Part shown: piece after piece, positions 51,362-61,674 of the stretch | How positions within the stretch are numbered: position 1 is the first letter of the stretch | Layout: the number at the start of each line of letters is the position of its first letter | DNA from: Tardiphaga sp. | GTDB taxonomy: Bacteria > Pseudomonadota > Alphaproteobacteria > Rhizobiales > Xanthobacteraceae | Length of the DNA stretch: 64,000 nucleotides | NCBI RefSeq assembly: GCF_028290495.1 | Contig: NZ_JAQGJT010000046.1 | Coordinates: 37,504-101,503 of the forward strand | Direction of reading: 5' to 3' | Notes under the pieces: generated by a model | Told to the model about the DNA's origin: nothing | What the model saw: the letters and a program-made list of their open reading frames with translations, nothing else | Databases searched by the model: none | Position numbers and translations under genes: made by a program

Positions 51362-51823
51362 ATGCCGCAATTTGCCAACAAGCGCCGCGTCCGCCACAGC
51401 GCGAGCCGGATGTTCGATCTGGTCGCCGACGTCGAGCGTTATCCGGAGTTCGTGCCGCTGTGCAAGGCGCTGAAGATCCGCCAGCGCACCACCAAACCGG
51501 ACGGCACCGAGGTGATCGTCGCCGACATGACGGTGTCGTTCAAGCTGGTGCGCGAGGCCTTCACCAGCCGCGTCACGCTCGACCGCGCCGCCGGCAAGAT
51601 CATGGTCGAGTATCTGCAGGGCCCGTTCAGCCACCTCGAGAACCGCTGGACCTTCGAGCCGAAGACCGAGACGAGCTGCGAGGTCGGGTTCTTCATCGCC
51701 TATGAATTCAAGAGCCGCATGCTCGGCATGCTGATGGGCACGATGTTTGACGCCGCCTTCCAGCGCTTCGCCGCAGCGTTCGAGAAGCGCGCGGATCAGG
51801 TGTACGGGGTCAAAACAAGCTGA
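51362..51823 (+). CDS. COQ10/RatA-like START-domain protein
   Basis: 153 aa. The N-terminus RVRHSASRMFDLVADVERYP with EFVPLC, the middle VSFKLVREAFTSRVTLD and the C-terminal FKSRMLGMLMGTMFDAAFQR match the polyketide-cyclase-like fold of COQ10 (ubiquinone-binding) and RatA. In alphaproteobacteria next to lipA the ubiquinone role is the more natural reading; toxin activity is unproven. Confidence 0.9.
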   Translation: MPQFANKRRVRHSASRMFDLVADVERYPEFVPLCKALKIRQRTTKPDGTEVIVADMTVSFKLVREAFTSRVTLDRAAGKIMVEYLQGPFSHLENRWTFEPKTETSCEVGFFIAYEFKSRMLGMLMGTMFDAAFQRFAAAFEKRADQVYGVKTS

Positions 51824-51828
51824 GGTCT

Positions 51829-51877
51829 CGTTCCCCGGACGCGGAGCGGCATAGAATGCCGCATCGTTCCGGGAATC
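51829..51877. repeat. Palindromic intergenic repeat
   Basis: TTCCCCGGACGCGGAGCGGC and TGCCGCATCGTTCCGGGAA are imperfect complements; related in style to 26657 and 27241. Confidence 0.6.
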
Positions 51878-51886
51878 GATGAACAG

Positions 51887-52507
51887 TTACTTCTCAGTCT
51901 TCGGCTTCGTCGGCGCCTTCACCAGCCTGCGCTTGACCGCAGTTCGTCGTGGGCTGCGCGCCACGCGCGGCTGGGCGAGGCTTGTCACCGCAGCCTTCTT
52001 GGCCGGCGGCTTGGGTCCGCGCGCTTGTTCGGTCAGCATGCGCAGGGCTTCAAGCACGGAGCGTTGCCGCACCTGACTACGTCCGATGGCGCCGAACCGG
52101 CATTCCTTGTGCAGGATGCGGCCGTCGCGCGCGGCGACAGCCAGATGCACCAGCCCGACCGGCTTGCCCGGCGTCGCGCCACCGGGGCCGGCAATGCCGG
52201 TGATCGATACGGCCAGATCGACATCGGCCTCTTCCAGGGCGCCCACGGCCATCTGGATCGCGGTCTCCTTGCTGACCGCGCCAAAGCTCTCCAGCGTGGT
52301 TGCCTTGACGCCTAGCATCGCGCGCTTGGCGGCGTTGGAATAGGTGACGAAGCCGCGATCGATTACGTCGGACGAGCCGGGAATTTCGGTCAGGGCCGCA
52401 GCGACCAGGCCGCCGGTACAGGACTCGGCGGTGGCGATGGTCAGCTTGCGGCCGCGGCAGAGATCCAGCAGCGCGCGCGACAGGGCCCTGGGGTCGCTGC
52501 CGCTCAT
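51887..52507 (-). CDS. CinA C-terminal domain protein (nicotinamide-nucleotide amidase)
   Basis: 206 aa from ATG 52507. The domain shows LTIATAESCTGGLVAAALTE with the catalytic serine, TYSNAAKRAMLGV, GAVSKETAIQMA and VSITGIAGPGGATPGKPVG. PncC-type enzymes recycle NMN to nicotinate mononucleotide. The last 40 residues are a Lys/Pro/Ala-rich basic tail (GPKPPAKKAAV) not needed for the fold. Two bases separate it from ispDF, so they form an operon. Confidence 0.92.
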   Translation of the reverse strand: MSGSDPRALSRALLDLCRGRKLTIATAESCTGGLVAAALTEIPGSSDVIDRGFVTYSNAAKRAMLGVKATTLESFGAVSKETAIQMAVGALEEADVDLAVSITGIAGPGGATPGKPVGLVHLAVAARDGRILHKECRFGAIGRSQVRQRSVLEALRMLTEQARGPKPPAKKAAVTSLAQPRVARSPRRTAVKRRLVKAPTKPKTEK

Positions 52508-52509
52508 GC

Positions 52510-53694
52510 TCAGTCCGTCCAGGGCAGGCGGATGGTGGCCGCCGCCGTCGCCGCGATGCCTTCCTCGCGGCCGGTGAAGCCGAGCCGTTCGCTGGTGGTA
52601 GCCTTCACCGCGACGCGCGAAAGCGCCACGCCGGTGATCTCGCTGATGCGCGCGCGCATGACATCGCGCAGCGGGCCGATCTTCGGCCGTTCGCAGATTA
52701 GTGTGACTTCGAGATTGGCGATGCGGCCGCCCCGCGCTGTGACACGATCGACGGCGTATTTCAGGAACTTGTCGGACGCAGCGCCCTTCCACTTGTCGTC
52801 GCTGGGCGGAAAGTGCGAACCGATGTCGCCGTCCGCCAGCGCGCCGAGGATCGCGTCGACCAGTGCATGTAGCCCGACATCGCCGTCGGAATGCGCCAGG
52901 AAGCCGCGGGTATGCGGCACGCGGACGCCGCAGATCATCAGGTGATCACCGTCGCCGAACGCGTGCACGTCGTATCCCGTGCCCATGCGGATATCGCCGA
53001 GGGCGGCGGCCAGGCGGGATTCCTCGCGCACGAAATCTTCCGGTGTGGTGAGCTTCATGTTTGCAACATCGCCTTCAAAGGTTGCCACCGTCAATCCCGC
53101 CCATTCGGCGAGTGCGGCGTCGTCGGTGAAATCGCTGCGACCTTCGCGCGCCGCGCGACGATGCGCCTCGAGGATGACATCAAAACGAAACGCCTGCGGC
53201 GTTTGTGCGATGCGCAGCTGCGCGCGGTCAGGTGTGGCCTCGACATGGCCGGTGACGCCGACCTGCTTGATCGTGTCGGTGACGGGCACCGCGGGCACCG
53301 CGGCGCCCGTGAGCTGCGCCGCAGCAATCGCGCGGGCAATCAGGGCAGGGGTTACGAACGGCCGCGCGGCGTCGTGGATCAGCACGATGTCCGGCGCGTC
53401 ACCGGCGAGCGCTTCCAGGCCGGCATGGACCGAGGCCTGCCGGGTCGCGCCGCCGGAGGTCGGCGCATGGTACTGCAGATCCGCGACTGCCTCGTTGAAC
53501 ATCACGGTGTCATCGGGGTTGAGGACGGGTTGCACTGCAAACACATCGGGATGCCCACAAAAAGGCTCCATCGCTCGCGAAATCACCGTGCGGCCGGCGA
53601 TGCTTCGGTATTGCTTGGGGCCGCCCGCGCCGGCACGGAGGCCGCGGCCGGCGGCGACGATAATGGCAGCAGTTTTCAGGGTTTCGGTCATCAT
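52510..53694 (-). CDS. ispDF: Bifunctional IspD/IspF isoprenoid enzyme
   Basis: 394 aa; adjacent ATGs at 53694 and 53691 are both possible starts. N-terminal IspD (about 1-230): [40 protein letters not shown]-terminal IspF (about 236-394): [14 protein letters not shown] with metal-binding Asp/His, [44 protein letters not shown]. Performs two non-consecutive steps of the MEP pathway; fusion is common in alphaproteobacteria. Confidence 0.97.
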   Translation of the reverse strand: MMTETLKTAAIIVAAGRGLRAGAGGPKQYRSIAGRTVISRAMEPFCGHPDVFAVQPVLNPDDTVMFNEAVADLQYHAPTSGGATRQASVHAGLEALAGDAPDIVLIHDAARPFVTPALIARAIAAAQLTGAAVPAVPVTDTIKQVGVTGHVEATPDRAQLRIAQTPQAFRFDVILEAHRRAAREGRSDFTDDAALAEWAGLTVATFEGDVANMKLTTPEDFVREESRLAAALGDIRMGTGYDVHAFGDGDHLMICGVRVPHTRGFLAHSDGDVGLHALVDAILGALADGDIGSHFPPSDDKWKGAASDKFLKYAVDRVTARGGRIANLEVTLICERPKIGPLRDVMRARISEITGVALSRVAVKATTSERLGFTGREEGIAATAAATIRLPWTD

Positions 53695-53926
53695 GTTCAG
53701 CTGGGTAAGGGGGCACACGGCAGGCGCACAGCCCTTAGCACGCTGACACCAGAAGACAGTATGATTACATTCTCGTGGACCAATAATCACGCATTGCTGC
53801 GCTGCACTTGCATATTGGTCAGATCTGTCTAAACTGTAGGCAAGACGATTGACTGCACAACAAATGTGCGCATTATGCCCCTATGCTCGCAATGTAGCGG
53901 GCATCCAGAGAACGACGAGTAGGTCT
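53695..53926. promoter_or_regulatory. Divergent promoter region ispDF / dusB-ntrBC
   Basis: 232 bases between divergent start codons; no clear operator identified. Confidence 0.5.
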
Positions 53927-54967
53927 GTGACCGCCCCGAACTCCGCCCCTCACCGGCCCCTTCGCATTGGCGACATCGAAATCGCCAACCGCGTTGTGCT
54001 GGCGCCGATGACGGGGATCACCGATGTGCCGTTCCGCCGCCTGACGGCCGAACTGGGCGCCGGGCTGGTCGTATCAGAAATGACGGCTAGCGCCGATCTC
54101 GTCAATGGCAAGCCGGCGTCCGTATTGCGCTGCGAGGCGACCGGGCTCGGCCCGCACGTCGTGCAGCTGGCCGGCTGCGAGGCGCGCTGGATGGCCGAGG
54201 GCGCGCGCATCGCAGAAGCCTCCGGTGCTGATATTATTGACATCAACATGGGCTGTCCGGCCCGCAAGGTCACCGGCGGCACCGGCCAGTCCGGCTCCGC
54301 GCTGATGCGCGATCTTGACCACGCGCTGAAGCTGATCGAGGCGACCATCGCCGCCGTGAAAGTGCCCGTGACGCTGAAGATGCGGCTCGGCTGGGACGAC
54401 AACAGCATCAACGCGCCGGAGCTGGCGCGCCGCGCCGAGGCGGCCGGCGTGCAACTGATAACCGTGCACGGCCGCACCCGCTGCCAGTTCTACAAGGGCG
54501 AGGCCGATTGGCGTGCCGTCCGCGCGGTGCGCGAGGCCGTCGCCGTTCCCTTGCTGGTCAACGGCGACATCACCTCCTACGACCGCGCCGTGACCGCGCT
54601 GGAAATGTCCGGCGCCGATGCGGTGATGATCGGGCGGGGCGCTTATGGGCGGCCGTGGCTGCCCGGCCAGATCGCGCGCCGTTTCGAGACCGGGATTGCC
54701 GAGGCCGTGCCGACGCTTGCTGTGCAGCTCGGCCACATCCGCCGGCTCTATCAGGACATCCTCAGCCATTACGGCGTCCGCGTCGGCCTGCGCCATGCGC
54801 GAAAGCATCTCGGCTGGTCGCTCGACGCCGCCGCTGCCAGCGGTGACGCGCCGGACGCGGCGCTGAAGAATTGGAAACAGACCATTTTGACCTCGGAAGA
54901 CCCCGCCTTCGTGCACCGCCAGCTTGGCGATGCGTTTGACGATTTCGCATGGAGTGCCGCCGCATGA
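53927..54967 (+). CDS. dusB: tRNA-dihydrouridine synthase (NifR3/DusB)
   Basis: 346 aa from GTG 53927 (frame open to TTG 53849). FMN-dependent reduction of tRNA uridines: [31 protein letters not shown] with the catalytic Cys, [24 protein letters not shown]. In alphaproteobacteria this gene (nifR3) precedes ntrBC in one operon; here its stop overlaps the ntrB start (ATGA). Confidence 0.95.
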   Translation: MTAPNSAPHRPLRIGDIEIANRVVLAPMTGITDVPFRRLTAELGAGLVVSEMTASADLVNGKPASVLRCEATGLGPHVVQLAGCEARWMAEGARIAEASGADIIDINMGCPARKVTGGTGQSGSALMRDLDHALKLIEATIAAVKVPVTLKMRLGWDDNSINAPELARRAEAAGVQLITVHGRTRCQFYKGEADWRAVRAVREAVAVPLLVNGDITSYDRAVTALEMSGADAVMIGRGAYGRPWLPGQIARRFETGIAEAVPTLAVQLGHIRRLYQDILSHYGVRVGLRHARKHLGWSLDAAAASGDAPDAALKNWKQTILTSEDPAFVHRQLGDAFDDFAWSAAA

Positions 54968-56166
54968 CCGCAGTTGCCGGCCAACGCCGTCCCGTTCCCA
55001 GCGACAGTGAGGCGATACTCAATGCCTTGCCCAACCCGGTGCTTCTGATCGCGCCCGACGGCAAGATCATCGACGCCAACATGGCCGCCGAATCCTTCTT
55101 CGAGATTTCGACCCAGTTCCTGCGGCGGCAATCGCTGAAGGAACTTGTGCCGTTCGGCAGCCCGCTGCTGGCGCTGATCGATCAGGTCCGCGCTTCCGGC
55201 TCACCGGTCAACGAATTCAAGGTCGATCTCGGCACGCCGCGGATAGGCCGCGACCGTCAGGTCGATCTGCATGTCGCGCCCTTGACCGAGCGCCCCGGCC
55301 ATATCGTCGTGATGCTGCAGGAGCGCACCATCGCCGACAAGATGGACCGCCAGTTGACCCATCGCAGCGCAGCCCGCTCGGTGATCGCGCTGGCGGCGAT
55401 GCTGGCGCATGAGATCAAGAACCCGCTGTCCGGCATCCGCGGCGCCGCACAGTTGCTGGAGCAGGCGGCATCCTCCGAGGACCGCATGCTGACGCGGCTG
55501 ATCTGCGACGAGGCCGATCGCATCGTCACGCTGGTCGATCGCATGGAAGTGTTCGGCGACGACCGCCCGGTGACGCGCGGCCCCGTCAACATTCATTCGG
55601 TGCTCGACCACGTGAAGCGGCTCGCGCAGTCCGGCTTTGCCCGCAACATCCGTTTCATCGAGGATTACGACCCCTCGCTGCCGCCGGTGCTAGCGAACCA
55701 GGACCAGCTGATCCAGGTGTTCCTCAATCTGGTCAAGAACGCCGCGGAAGCCGTTGCCGAGCTCGGCAATGATGGCGAGATCCAGCTCACCACCGCCTTC
55801 CGGCCGGGCGTTCGGCTATCGGTGCCCGGTAAAAAGTCCCGCGTCTCGCTGCCGCTGGAGTTTTGCGTCAAGGACAACGGTCCCGGCGTGCCCGAAGACC
55901 TGTTGCCGAATCTGTTCGATCCCTTCGTGACCACCAAGCCGACCGGAAGCGGCCTGGGTCTTGCATTGGTGGCGAAGATAGTCGGCGATCACGGCGGGAT
56001 CATCGAATGTGAATCACAGCCGCGAAAGACGACCTTCCGGGTGCTGCTGCCGATGTTCAATCCCGCCAAGAATTTCGACGACAAGCCTATCGACGACAAG
56101 AACCTGGATCCGAGCAACGGCGATGTCCCGGCGACATCGGCGCACACCTCGCAAGATGCACGATGA
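54964..56166 (+). CDS. ntrB: Nitrogen regulation sensor kinase NtrB
   Basis: 400 aa from ATG 54964. PAS domain (about 14-120, [20 protein letters not shown]), HisKA with His149 ([13 protein letters not shown]), and HATPase with N-box [24 protein letters not shown] and [13 protein letters not shown]. Cytosolic, no transmembrane helix. Phosphorylates or dephosphorylates NtrC according to nitrogen status via GlnB. Confidence 0.97.
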   Translation: MTAVAGQRRPVPSDSEAILNALPNPVLLIAPDGKIIDANMAAESFFEISTQFLRRQSLKELVPFGSPLLALIDQVRASGSPVNEFKVDLGTPRIGRDRQVDLHVAPLTERPGHIVVMLQERTIADKMDRQLTHRSAARSVIALAAMLAHEIKNPLSGIRGAAQLLEQAASSEDRMLTRLICDEADRIVTLVDRMEVFGDDRPVTRGPVNIHSVLDHVKRLAQSGFARNIRFIEDYDPSLPPVLANQDQLIQVFLNLVKNAAEAVAELGNDGEIQLTTAFRPGVRLSVPGKKSRVSLPLEFCVKDNGPGVPEDLLPNLFDPFVTTKPTGSGLGLALVAKIVGDHGGIIECESQPRKTTFRVLLPMFNPAKNFDDKPIDDKNLDPSNGDVPATSAHTSQDAR

Positions 56167-56176
56167 GGAATAACTA

Positions 56177-57619
56177 ATGGCTGCAGGTAGCATTCTGGTT
56201 GCGGACGATGACACTGCCATCCGCACCGTCTTGAATCAGGCTCTCTCTCGCGCCGGCTACGAGGTCCGCCTGACCGGGAACGCCGCCACGTTGTGGCGCT
56301 GGGTCAGCCAGGGCGAGGGCGATCTGGTCATCACCGACGTGGTGATGCCCGACGAGAACGCTTTCGACCTGTTGCCGCGAATCAAGAAGATGCGGCCGAA
56401 CCTGCCGGTCATCGTGATGAGCGCGCAGAACACCTTCATGACCGCGATCCGCGCATCCGAGCGCGGCGCCTACGAATATCTGCCGAAGCCGTTCGACCTG
56501 AAGGAACTGATCGCGATCGTCGGCCGTGCTCTGGCCGAGCCGAAGGAGCGCGTCGCCAGCCACGCCGACGACGGCGAATTCGATTCGATCCCGCTGGTCG
56601 GCCGTTCGCCGGCGATGCAGGAGATCTACCGCGTGCTGGCGCGGCTGATGCAGACCGACCTTACGGTGATGATTTCCGGCGAGTCCGGCACCGGCAAGGA
56701 ACTGGTGGCGCGCGCGCTGCATGACTACGGCAAGCGCCGCAACGGCCCGTTCGTCGCCGTCAACATGGCTGCGATCCCGCGCGACCTGATCGAATCCGAA
56801 CTGTTCGGCCACGAGCGCGGCGCTTTCACCGGCGCCAACTCGCGTGCCTCCGGTCGCTTCGAGCAGGCCGAGGGCGGCACGCTGTTCCTAGACGAAATCG
56901 GCGACATGCCGATGGAAGCGCAGACCCGCTTGCTGCGCGTGCTGCAGCAGGGCGAATACACCACGGTCGGCGGCCGCACCCCGATCAAGACCGACGTGCG
57001 CATCGTCGCGGCGTCCAACAAGGACCTGCGAATCCTCATCCAGCAGGGGCTGTTCCGCGAGGATTTGTTCTTCCGCCTCAACGTGGTGCCGCTGCGTCTT
57101 CCTCCTTTGCGTGAACGCATTGAAGATCTGCCCGACCTGATCCGGCACTTCTTCGCGCTGGCCGAAAAGGACGGCCTGCCGCCGAAGAAGCTCGACGCCG
57201 CGGCGCTCGAGCGGATGAAGCAGCATCGCTGGCCCGGCAACATCCGCGAACTCGAAAATCTCGCCCGCCGGCTTGCCGCTCTGTATCCGCAGGACGTCAT
57301 CACCGCCTCGGTAATCGACGGCGAGCTTGCGCCGCCGGCCGTGGTTTCCGGTGGCAGCCAGCAGAACGGCGTCGACAATCTCGGCGGCGCGGTCGAAGTC
57401 TACCTGTCTACGCACTTCGGCAGCTTCCCGAACGGCGTGCCGCCGCCCGGCCTGTATCACCGCATCCTGCGCGAGATCGAGGTGCCGCTGCTCACCGCCG
57501 CGCTGGCGGCGACCCGCGGCAACCAGATCCGTGCAGCAGATTTGCTCGGTCTCAACCGCAACACGTTGCGCAAGAAAATCCGCGATCTCGACATCCAAGT
57601 CTATCGAACCGGCGTCTAG
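56177..57619 (+). CDS. ntrC: Nitrogen regulation response regulator NtrC
   Basis: 480 aa. Receiver with phospho-acceptor Asp54 ([11 protein letters not shown]), sigma-54 AAA domain with Walker [15 protein letters not shown] loop ([11 protein letters not shown]), Walker [12 protein letters not shown], and a Fis-type helix-turn-helix ([20 protein letters not shown]). Activates nitrogen-assimilation promoters with sigma-54. Confidence 0.97.
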   Translation: MAAGSILVADDDTAIRTVLNQALSRAGYEVRLTGNAATLWRWVSQGEGDLVITDVVMPDENAFDLLPRIKKMRPNLPVIVMSAQNTFMTAIRASERGAYEYLPKPFDLKELIAIVGRALAEPKERVASHADDGEFDSIPLVGRSPAMQEIYRVLARLMQTDLTVMISGESGTGKELVARALHDYGKRRNGPFVAVNMAAIPRDLIESELFGHERGAFTGANSRASGRFEQAEGGTLFLDEIGDMPMEAQTRLLRVLQQGEYTTVGGRTPIKTDVRIVAASNKDLRILIQQGLFREDLFFRLNVVPLRLPPLRERIEDLPDLIRHFFALAEKDGLPPKKLDAAALERMKQHRWPGNIRELENLARRLAALYPQDVITASVIDGELAPPAVVSGGSQQNGVDNLGGAVEVYLSTHFGSFPNGVPPPGLYHRILREIEVPLLTAALAATRGNQIRAADLLGLNRNTLRKKIRDLDIQVYRTGV

Positions 57620-57647
57620 TTCAGCCAGCATCGAATAATTCCGACAA

Positions 57648-57689
57648 AAAGCCGCGTGAAAACCCCTGTTGGGCGTTTTCCGCGGCTTT
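57648..57689 (+). terminator. Long hairpin between ntrC and ntrY
   Basis: AAAGCCGCG...CGCGGCTTT with a second inner stem GAAAAC...GTTTTC around CCCCTGTTGGGC. Probably terminates or attenuates transcription from dusB-ntrBC before ntrYX. Confidence 0.75.
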
Positions 57690-57796
57690 CGCACGCCGTG
57701 GAATTGTCGTAATTGAGCAACAATGTTGTATGATTGCATCAGTGCGCTTGCGGTACGATCGATGGCCGCAAGGCGTTCACGCTCACCAAATCCGGT

Positions 57797-60094
57797 ATGA
57801 CCAGCGCAGACACGACGACCTCCATTGATGAACCGTCGTTCGCCGAGCCGCACACATCGGCGCTGCGGCGGTTGTTCGCGCCGTTTGCGGTCGGCCTGGC
57901 GCTGCTGTCGGCCTGCCTGACTTTCATCGTTCTCAACGGCCTGACGCCGATAGCGCCGACCCACACGGTGGTCGTCACCTTCCTGCTGATCAACGCCGTC
58001 GCGGTGCTGATCCTGATCCTGATCATCGCCCGTGAAGTCTGGAAGGTCGTCCAGGCCCGCCGACGGGGCCGGGCCGCGGCGCGTCTGCATGTGCAGATCG
58101 TCAGCCTGTTCTCCGTGATCGCCGTAATCCCGGCCGTGCTGGTGTCGATCGTTGCCAACGTCACGCTCGACCGCGGCCTCGACCGGCTGTTCTCCGGGCC
58201 GACGCGGGCGGTGATCGGCAACTCGCTGATCGTCGCCAACGCCTATCTGCACGAGCACGCCCAGTTGATCCGCGGCGACATCCTGGGCATGGCCAACGAT
58301 ATTTCGCTGGCGCGTCCGTTGTTCGACCAGGATCGCGGTACATTTTTGAGCGTGCTGACCGCCAGCGCGGCCTCGCGCAACCTGCCGGGCGCGATGATCC
58401 TGGATAAGGACAGCAACCTCATCGAACCCGCGAATACCGGCATGAAGCAGGCTTTCACCACGCCGGCGCCGGACTTCCTGAAGAACGTCAACGACAGCGA
58501 ACCGCAGATCGCGGTGTTCATCGAGGCCAATTACGTGGCTGCTGTGATCCGGCTGCGCGCGTTCGATGACACCTTCCTCTACGTCGCTCGCCTGCTCGAT
58601 CCCCGCGTCGTCCAGCAACTGCGCCAGACCCAGGCCAGCGTGGCTGAATATGCCGATCTGGAATCGCGCCGGCTCGGTATCCAGGTCGCCTTCGCGCTGA
58701 TGTTTACGGTGATTGCGCTGACGGTGCTGATGTCTGCGGTGCTGATCGGGTTGAACTTCGCCAACTGGCTGGTGACGCCGATCCGCCGGCTGATGGGCGC
58801 TGCCAATGCCGTCTCGACCGGCGACCTCCACGTTCAGGTGCCGGTGATCCAGTCGGAGGGCGATCTGGCCCATCTCGGCGAGACCTTCAACAAGATGACC
58901 CATGAGCTGCGCACCCAGCGCGACGAACTGGTCAGCGCCAGCGACGTGATCGACAGCCGTCGCCGCTTCATCGAGGCGGTGCTGTCCTCGGCCAGCGCGG
59001 GCATCATCGGTGTCGATGGCGCCGGCCGCGTCGGTATTCTCAACCGTTCAGCGGAAAAGCTTATCGGTCATTCGGAGTCGGAAACGCTCGGCCATTCCCT
59101 GTCCGAGGTCGTGCCCGAACTGGACGAGATGATGCAGAATGCCCGCGAGGGCTCGCAGCGGCTGGTGCAGGGCCAGATCACCATCACCCGCGACAGTCAG
59201 GAGCGCGTGCTGTCGGTGCGCGTCAGCGCCGAACAGACCAGCCAGTCGCGCGACAGCTACATCATTACGCTCGACGACATCACCGAACTGGTGTCGGCGC
59301 AGCGTACCTCCGCCTGGGCTGATGTCGCCCGCCGTATCGCGCATGAGATCAAGAACCCGCTGACGCCGATCCAGCTCTCCGCCGAGCGCATCAAGCGCAA
59401 ATTCGGCAAGGTGATCGTCGCCGACAAGGCGATCTTCGAGCAGTGCACGGACACCATCGTCCGCCAGGTCGATGACATCCGCCGCATGGTCGATGAGTTC
59501 TCGCGTTTTGCGCGGATGCCGAAGCCGGTCATCGAGGGCGAAGACGTTGCCGACACCGTGCGCCAGGTCGTGTTCCTGATGCGCGTCGGCCATCCCGACG
59601 TCGATATCGAGACCGAGATCAGGGACGAACCGATGCGGGCGCGGTTCGACCGCCGGCTGATTTCGCAGGCGCTCACCAACATCATCAAGAACGCCACCGA
59701 AGCGATCGAGGCGGTACCCGCCGAAACGCTCGGCAAGGGTCGCATCGAGGTCGTCGCTTTCAAGGAGAACGAGGACATCGTGATCGACGTCATCGACAAC
59801 GGCATTGGGCTGCCGACCGTCAGCCGCTCGCGGCTGCTGGAGCCCTATGTGACGACGCGCGAGAAGGGCACGGGCCTTGGCCTCGCGATCGTCGGCCGCG
59901 TGCTCGAAGATCATGGCGGCCGGATCGAACTGAACGACGCCTCGAACATACGTCCGGGCGCCCGTGGCGCCTGGATGCGGCTGCGGTTTGCGATTTCCGG
60001 TCAGAAGCCCGATACGGAAAAGGCCGAACCAAAAGCCGCCAAGAACGACGACAGCACGAACGAAATATCACCCGAAGCCGTCTCCGGCAGATGA
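57797..60094 (+). CDS. ntrY: Sensor histidine kinase NtrY
   Basis: 765 aa from ATG 57797 (earlier ATG 57734 possible). N-terminal membrane region with several helices and a long periplasmic loop, HAMP (VTPIRRLMGAANAVSTGDLH), PAS (IEAVLSSASAGIIGVDGAGR), HisKA ([20 protein letters not shown]) and HATPase (NIIKNATEAIEA, DNGIGLP, EKGTGLGLAIVG). Partner of NtrX; coupled closely upstream of it. Confidence 0.96.
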   Translation: MTSADTTTSIDEPSFAEPHTSALRRLFAPFAVGLALLSACLTFIVLNGLTPIAPTHTVVVTFLLINAVAVLILILIIAREVWKVVQARRRGRAAARLHVQIVSLFSVIAVIPAVLVSIVANVTLDRGLDRLFSGPTRAVIGNSLIVANAYLHEHAQLIRGDILGMANDISLARPLFDQDRGTFLSVLTASAASRNLPGAMILDKDSNLIEPANTGMKQAFTTPAPDFLKNVNDSEPQIAVFIEANYVAAVIRLRAFDDTFLYVARLLDPRVVQQLRQTQASVAEYADLESRRLGIQVAFALMFTVIALTVLMSAVLIGLNFANWLVTPIRRLMGAANAVSTGDLHVQVPVIQSEGDLAHLGETFNKMTHELRTQRDELVSASDVIDSRRRFIEAVLSSASAGIIGVDGAGRVGILNRSAEKLIGHSESETLGHSLSEVVPELDEMMQNAREGSQRLVQGQITITRDSQERVLSVRVSAEQTSQSRDSYIITLDDITELVSAQRTSAWADVARRIAHEIKNPLTPIQLSAERIKRKFGKVIVADKAIFEQCTDTIVRQVDDIRRMVDEFSRFARMPKPVIEGEDVADTVRQVVFLMRVGHPDVDIETEIRDEPMRARFDRRLISQALTNIIKNATEAIEAVPAETLGKGRIEVVAFKENEDIVIDVIDNGIGLPTVSRSRLLEPYVTTREKGTGLGLAIVGRVLEDHGGRIELNDASNIRPGARGAWMRLRFAISGQKPDTEKAEPKAAKNDDSTNEISPEAVSGR

Positions 60095-60112
60095 CAAGAC
60101 AGAGCTCGTATC

Positions 60113-61483
60113 ATGGCTAATGACATTCTGATTGTTGACGACGAAGCCGACATCCGGGATCTCGTCGCGGGGATTCTCGACGACGAAGGCTTCACCACGC
60201 GCACCGCGCGCGACAGCGATTCGGCGCTCGGCGAAATCTCCAACCGCCGCCCGAGCATGGTATTTCTCGACATCTGGCTGCAGGGCAGCAAACTCGACGG
60301 CTTGCAGCTCCTGGAACAGATCAAGCGCGACCATGCCGAGCTGCCGGTCGTGATGATCTCCGGCCACGGCAATATTGAAACCGCGGTCGCTGCGATCAAG
60401 CGCGGCGCCTATGACTTTATCGAGAAGCCGTTCAAGGCCGACCGGCTGATCCTGGTCGCCAACCGGGCGCTGGAGACCTCACGGCTGAAGCGCGAGGTCA
60501 AGGAACTGAAGCAGCTGGCGCCCGTGGCCAGTTCGCTGACGGGGCGTTCGGCGGCGATGAACCAGTTGCGTCAGACCATCGATCGCGCGGCCAAGGCCAA
60601 CAGCCGCATCCTGATCGTCGGCCCGTCCGGTGCGGGCAAGGAACTGGCGGCGCGCACGCTGCACAATGCCTCGCAGCGTTCCGAAGGTCCGTTCGTCGTT
60701 ATCAACGCCGCGGCGATCACGCCGGAGCGGATGGAAGTCGAACTGTTCGGCATCGAGCAGTCCAACGGCGAGCAGGCCCGCAAGGCCGGTGCCCTGGAAG
60801 AAGCGCATGGCGGCACGCTGTTCCTCGACGAAATCGGCGACCTGCCGCGCGAGACGCAGAACAAGATCCTGCGCGTGCTGGTCGACCAGACCTTTACGCG
60901 GGCAGGGGGCACCACCAAGGTTCATGTCGACGTTCGCATTATCTCCTCGACCGCGCGCAATCTCGAGGAGGAAATCGCCGAAGGCCGCTTCCGCGAAGAC
61001 CTTTATCACCGCCTCTCGGTGGTCCCGATCCGTGTGCCGCCTTTGTCCGAGCATCGTGAGGACATTCCTGAGCTGATCGAATATTTCATGGAGCAAATTT
61101 CGGTCGCAACGGGGCTTCCGAAACGCCAGATCGGCCAGGACGCGATGGCGGTACTGCAGTCACACGTCTGGCCAGGCAACGTCCGCCAGCTCCGCAACAA
61201 CGTCGAGCGTGTGATGATTCTCGCCGGCGGCGGACCGGAGGTGATCATATCCGCGGACATGTTGCCGCAGGACGTCGGCTCGATGGTGCCGTCGATGCCG
61301 ACCAGCAACAATGGCGAGCACATCATGGGTCTGCCGTTGCGAGAGGCCCGCGAGGTGTTCGAGCGCGATTACCTGATTGCGCAGATCAGCCGCTTCTCCG
61401 GCAACATCTCGCGCACCGCCGAATTCGTCGGCATGGAGCGCTCGGCGCTGCACCGCAAGCTCAAGGCGCTCGGCGTCGGCTAG
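60113..61483 (+). CDS. ntrX: Response regulator NtrX
   Basis: 456 aa. Receiver with Asp53 (MVFLDIWLQGSK), AAA domain with Walker A GPSGAGKE and Walker [12 protein letters not shown], and a Fis-type HTH (ISRTAEFVGMERSALHRKLK). It lacks the GAFTGA loop present in NtrC (the region reads FGIEQSNGEQARK), as usual for NtrX, which therefore does not activate sigma-54 in the classic way. Confidence 0.96.
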   Translation: MANDILIVDDEADIRDLVAGILDDEGFTTRTARDSDSALGEISNRRPSMVFLDIWLQGSKLDGLQLLEQIKRDHAELPVVMISGHGNIETAVAAIKRGAYDFIEKPFKADRLILVANRALETSRLKREVKELKQLAPVASSLTGRSAAMNQLRQTIDRAAKANSRILIVGPSGAGKELAARTLHNASQRSEGPFVVINAAAITPERMEVELFGIEQSNGEQARKAGALEEAHGGTLFLDEIGDLPRETQNKILRVLVDQTFTRAGGTTKVHVDVRIISSTARNLEEEIAEGRFREDLYHRLSVVPIRVPPLSEHREDIPELIEYFMEQISVATGLPKRQIGQDAMAVLQSHVWPGNVRQLRNNVERVMILAGGGPEVIISADMLPQDVGSMVPSMPTSNNGEHIMGLPLREAREVFERDYLIAQISRFSGNISRTAEFVGMERSALHRKLKALGVG

Positions 61484-61517
61484 AGCAATGTCAGAGATTA
61501 ATCGCAGGACCCCACAG

Positions 61518-61611
61518 CCGTCATTGCGAGGAACGAAGCGACGCGGCAATCCAGAGAGCCACACACGCAGTCTGGATTGCTTCGTCGCAAGAGCTCCTCG
61601 CAATGACGGGG
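61518..61611. repeat. Dispersed palindromic intergenic repeat, second copy
   Basis: Outer arms CCGTCATTGCGAGGA and TCCTCGCAATGACGG, inner arms CAATCCAGA and TCTGGATTG; same family as 49543-49660. Confidence 0.85.
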
Positions 61612-61674
61612 ATAGGCCGGCGCAATTCGCAAACGTAATCCATTCAACCTAATCGCCAATCAACGGGACGAACC

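Noticed and set aside
51362..51823. Calling the COQ10-like gene a toxin (RatA)
   Set aside because: No antitoxin neighbour of clear identity and chromosomal context with lipA favours a ubiquinone-related role.
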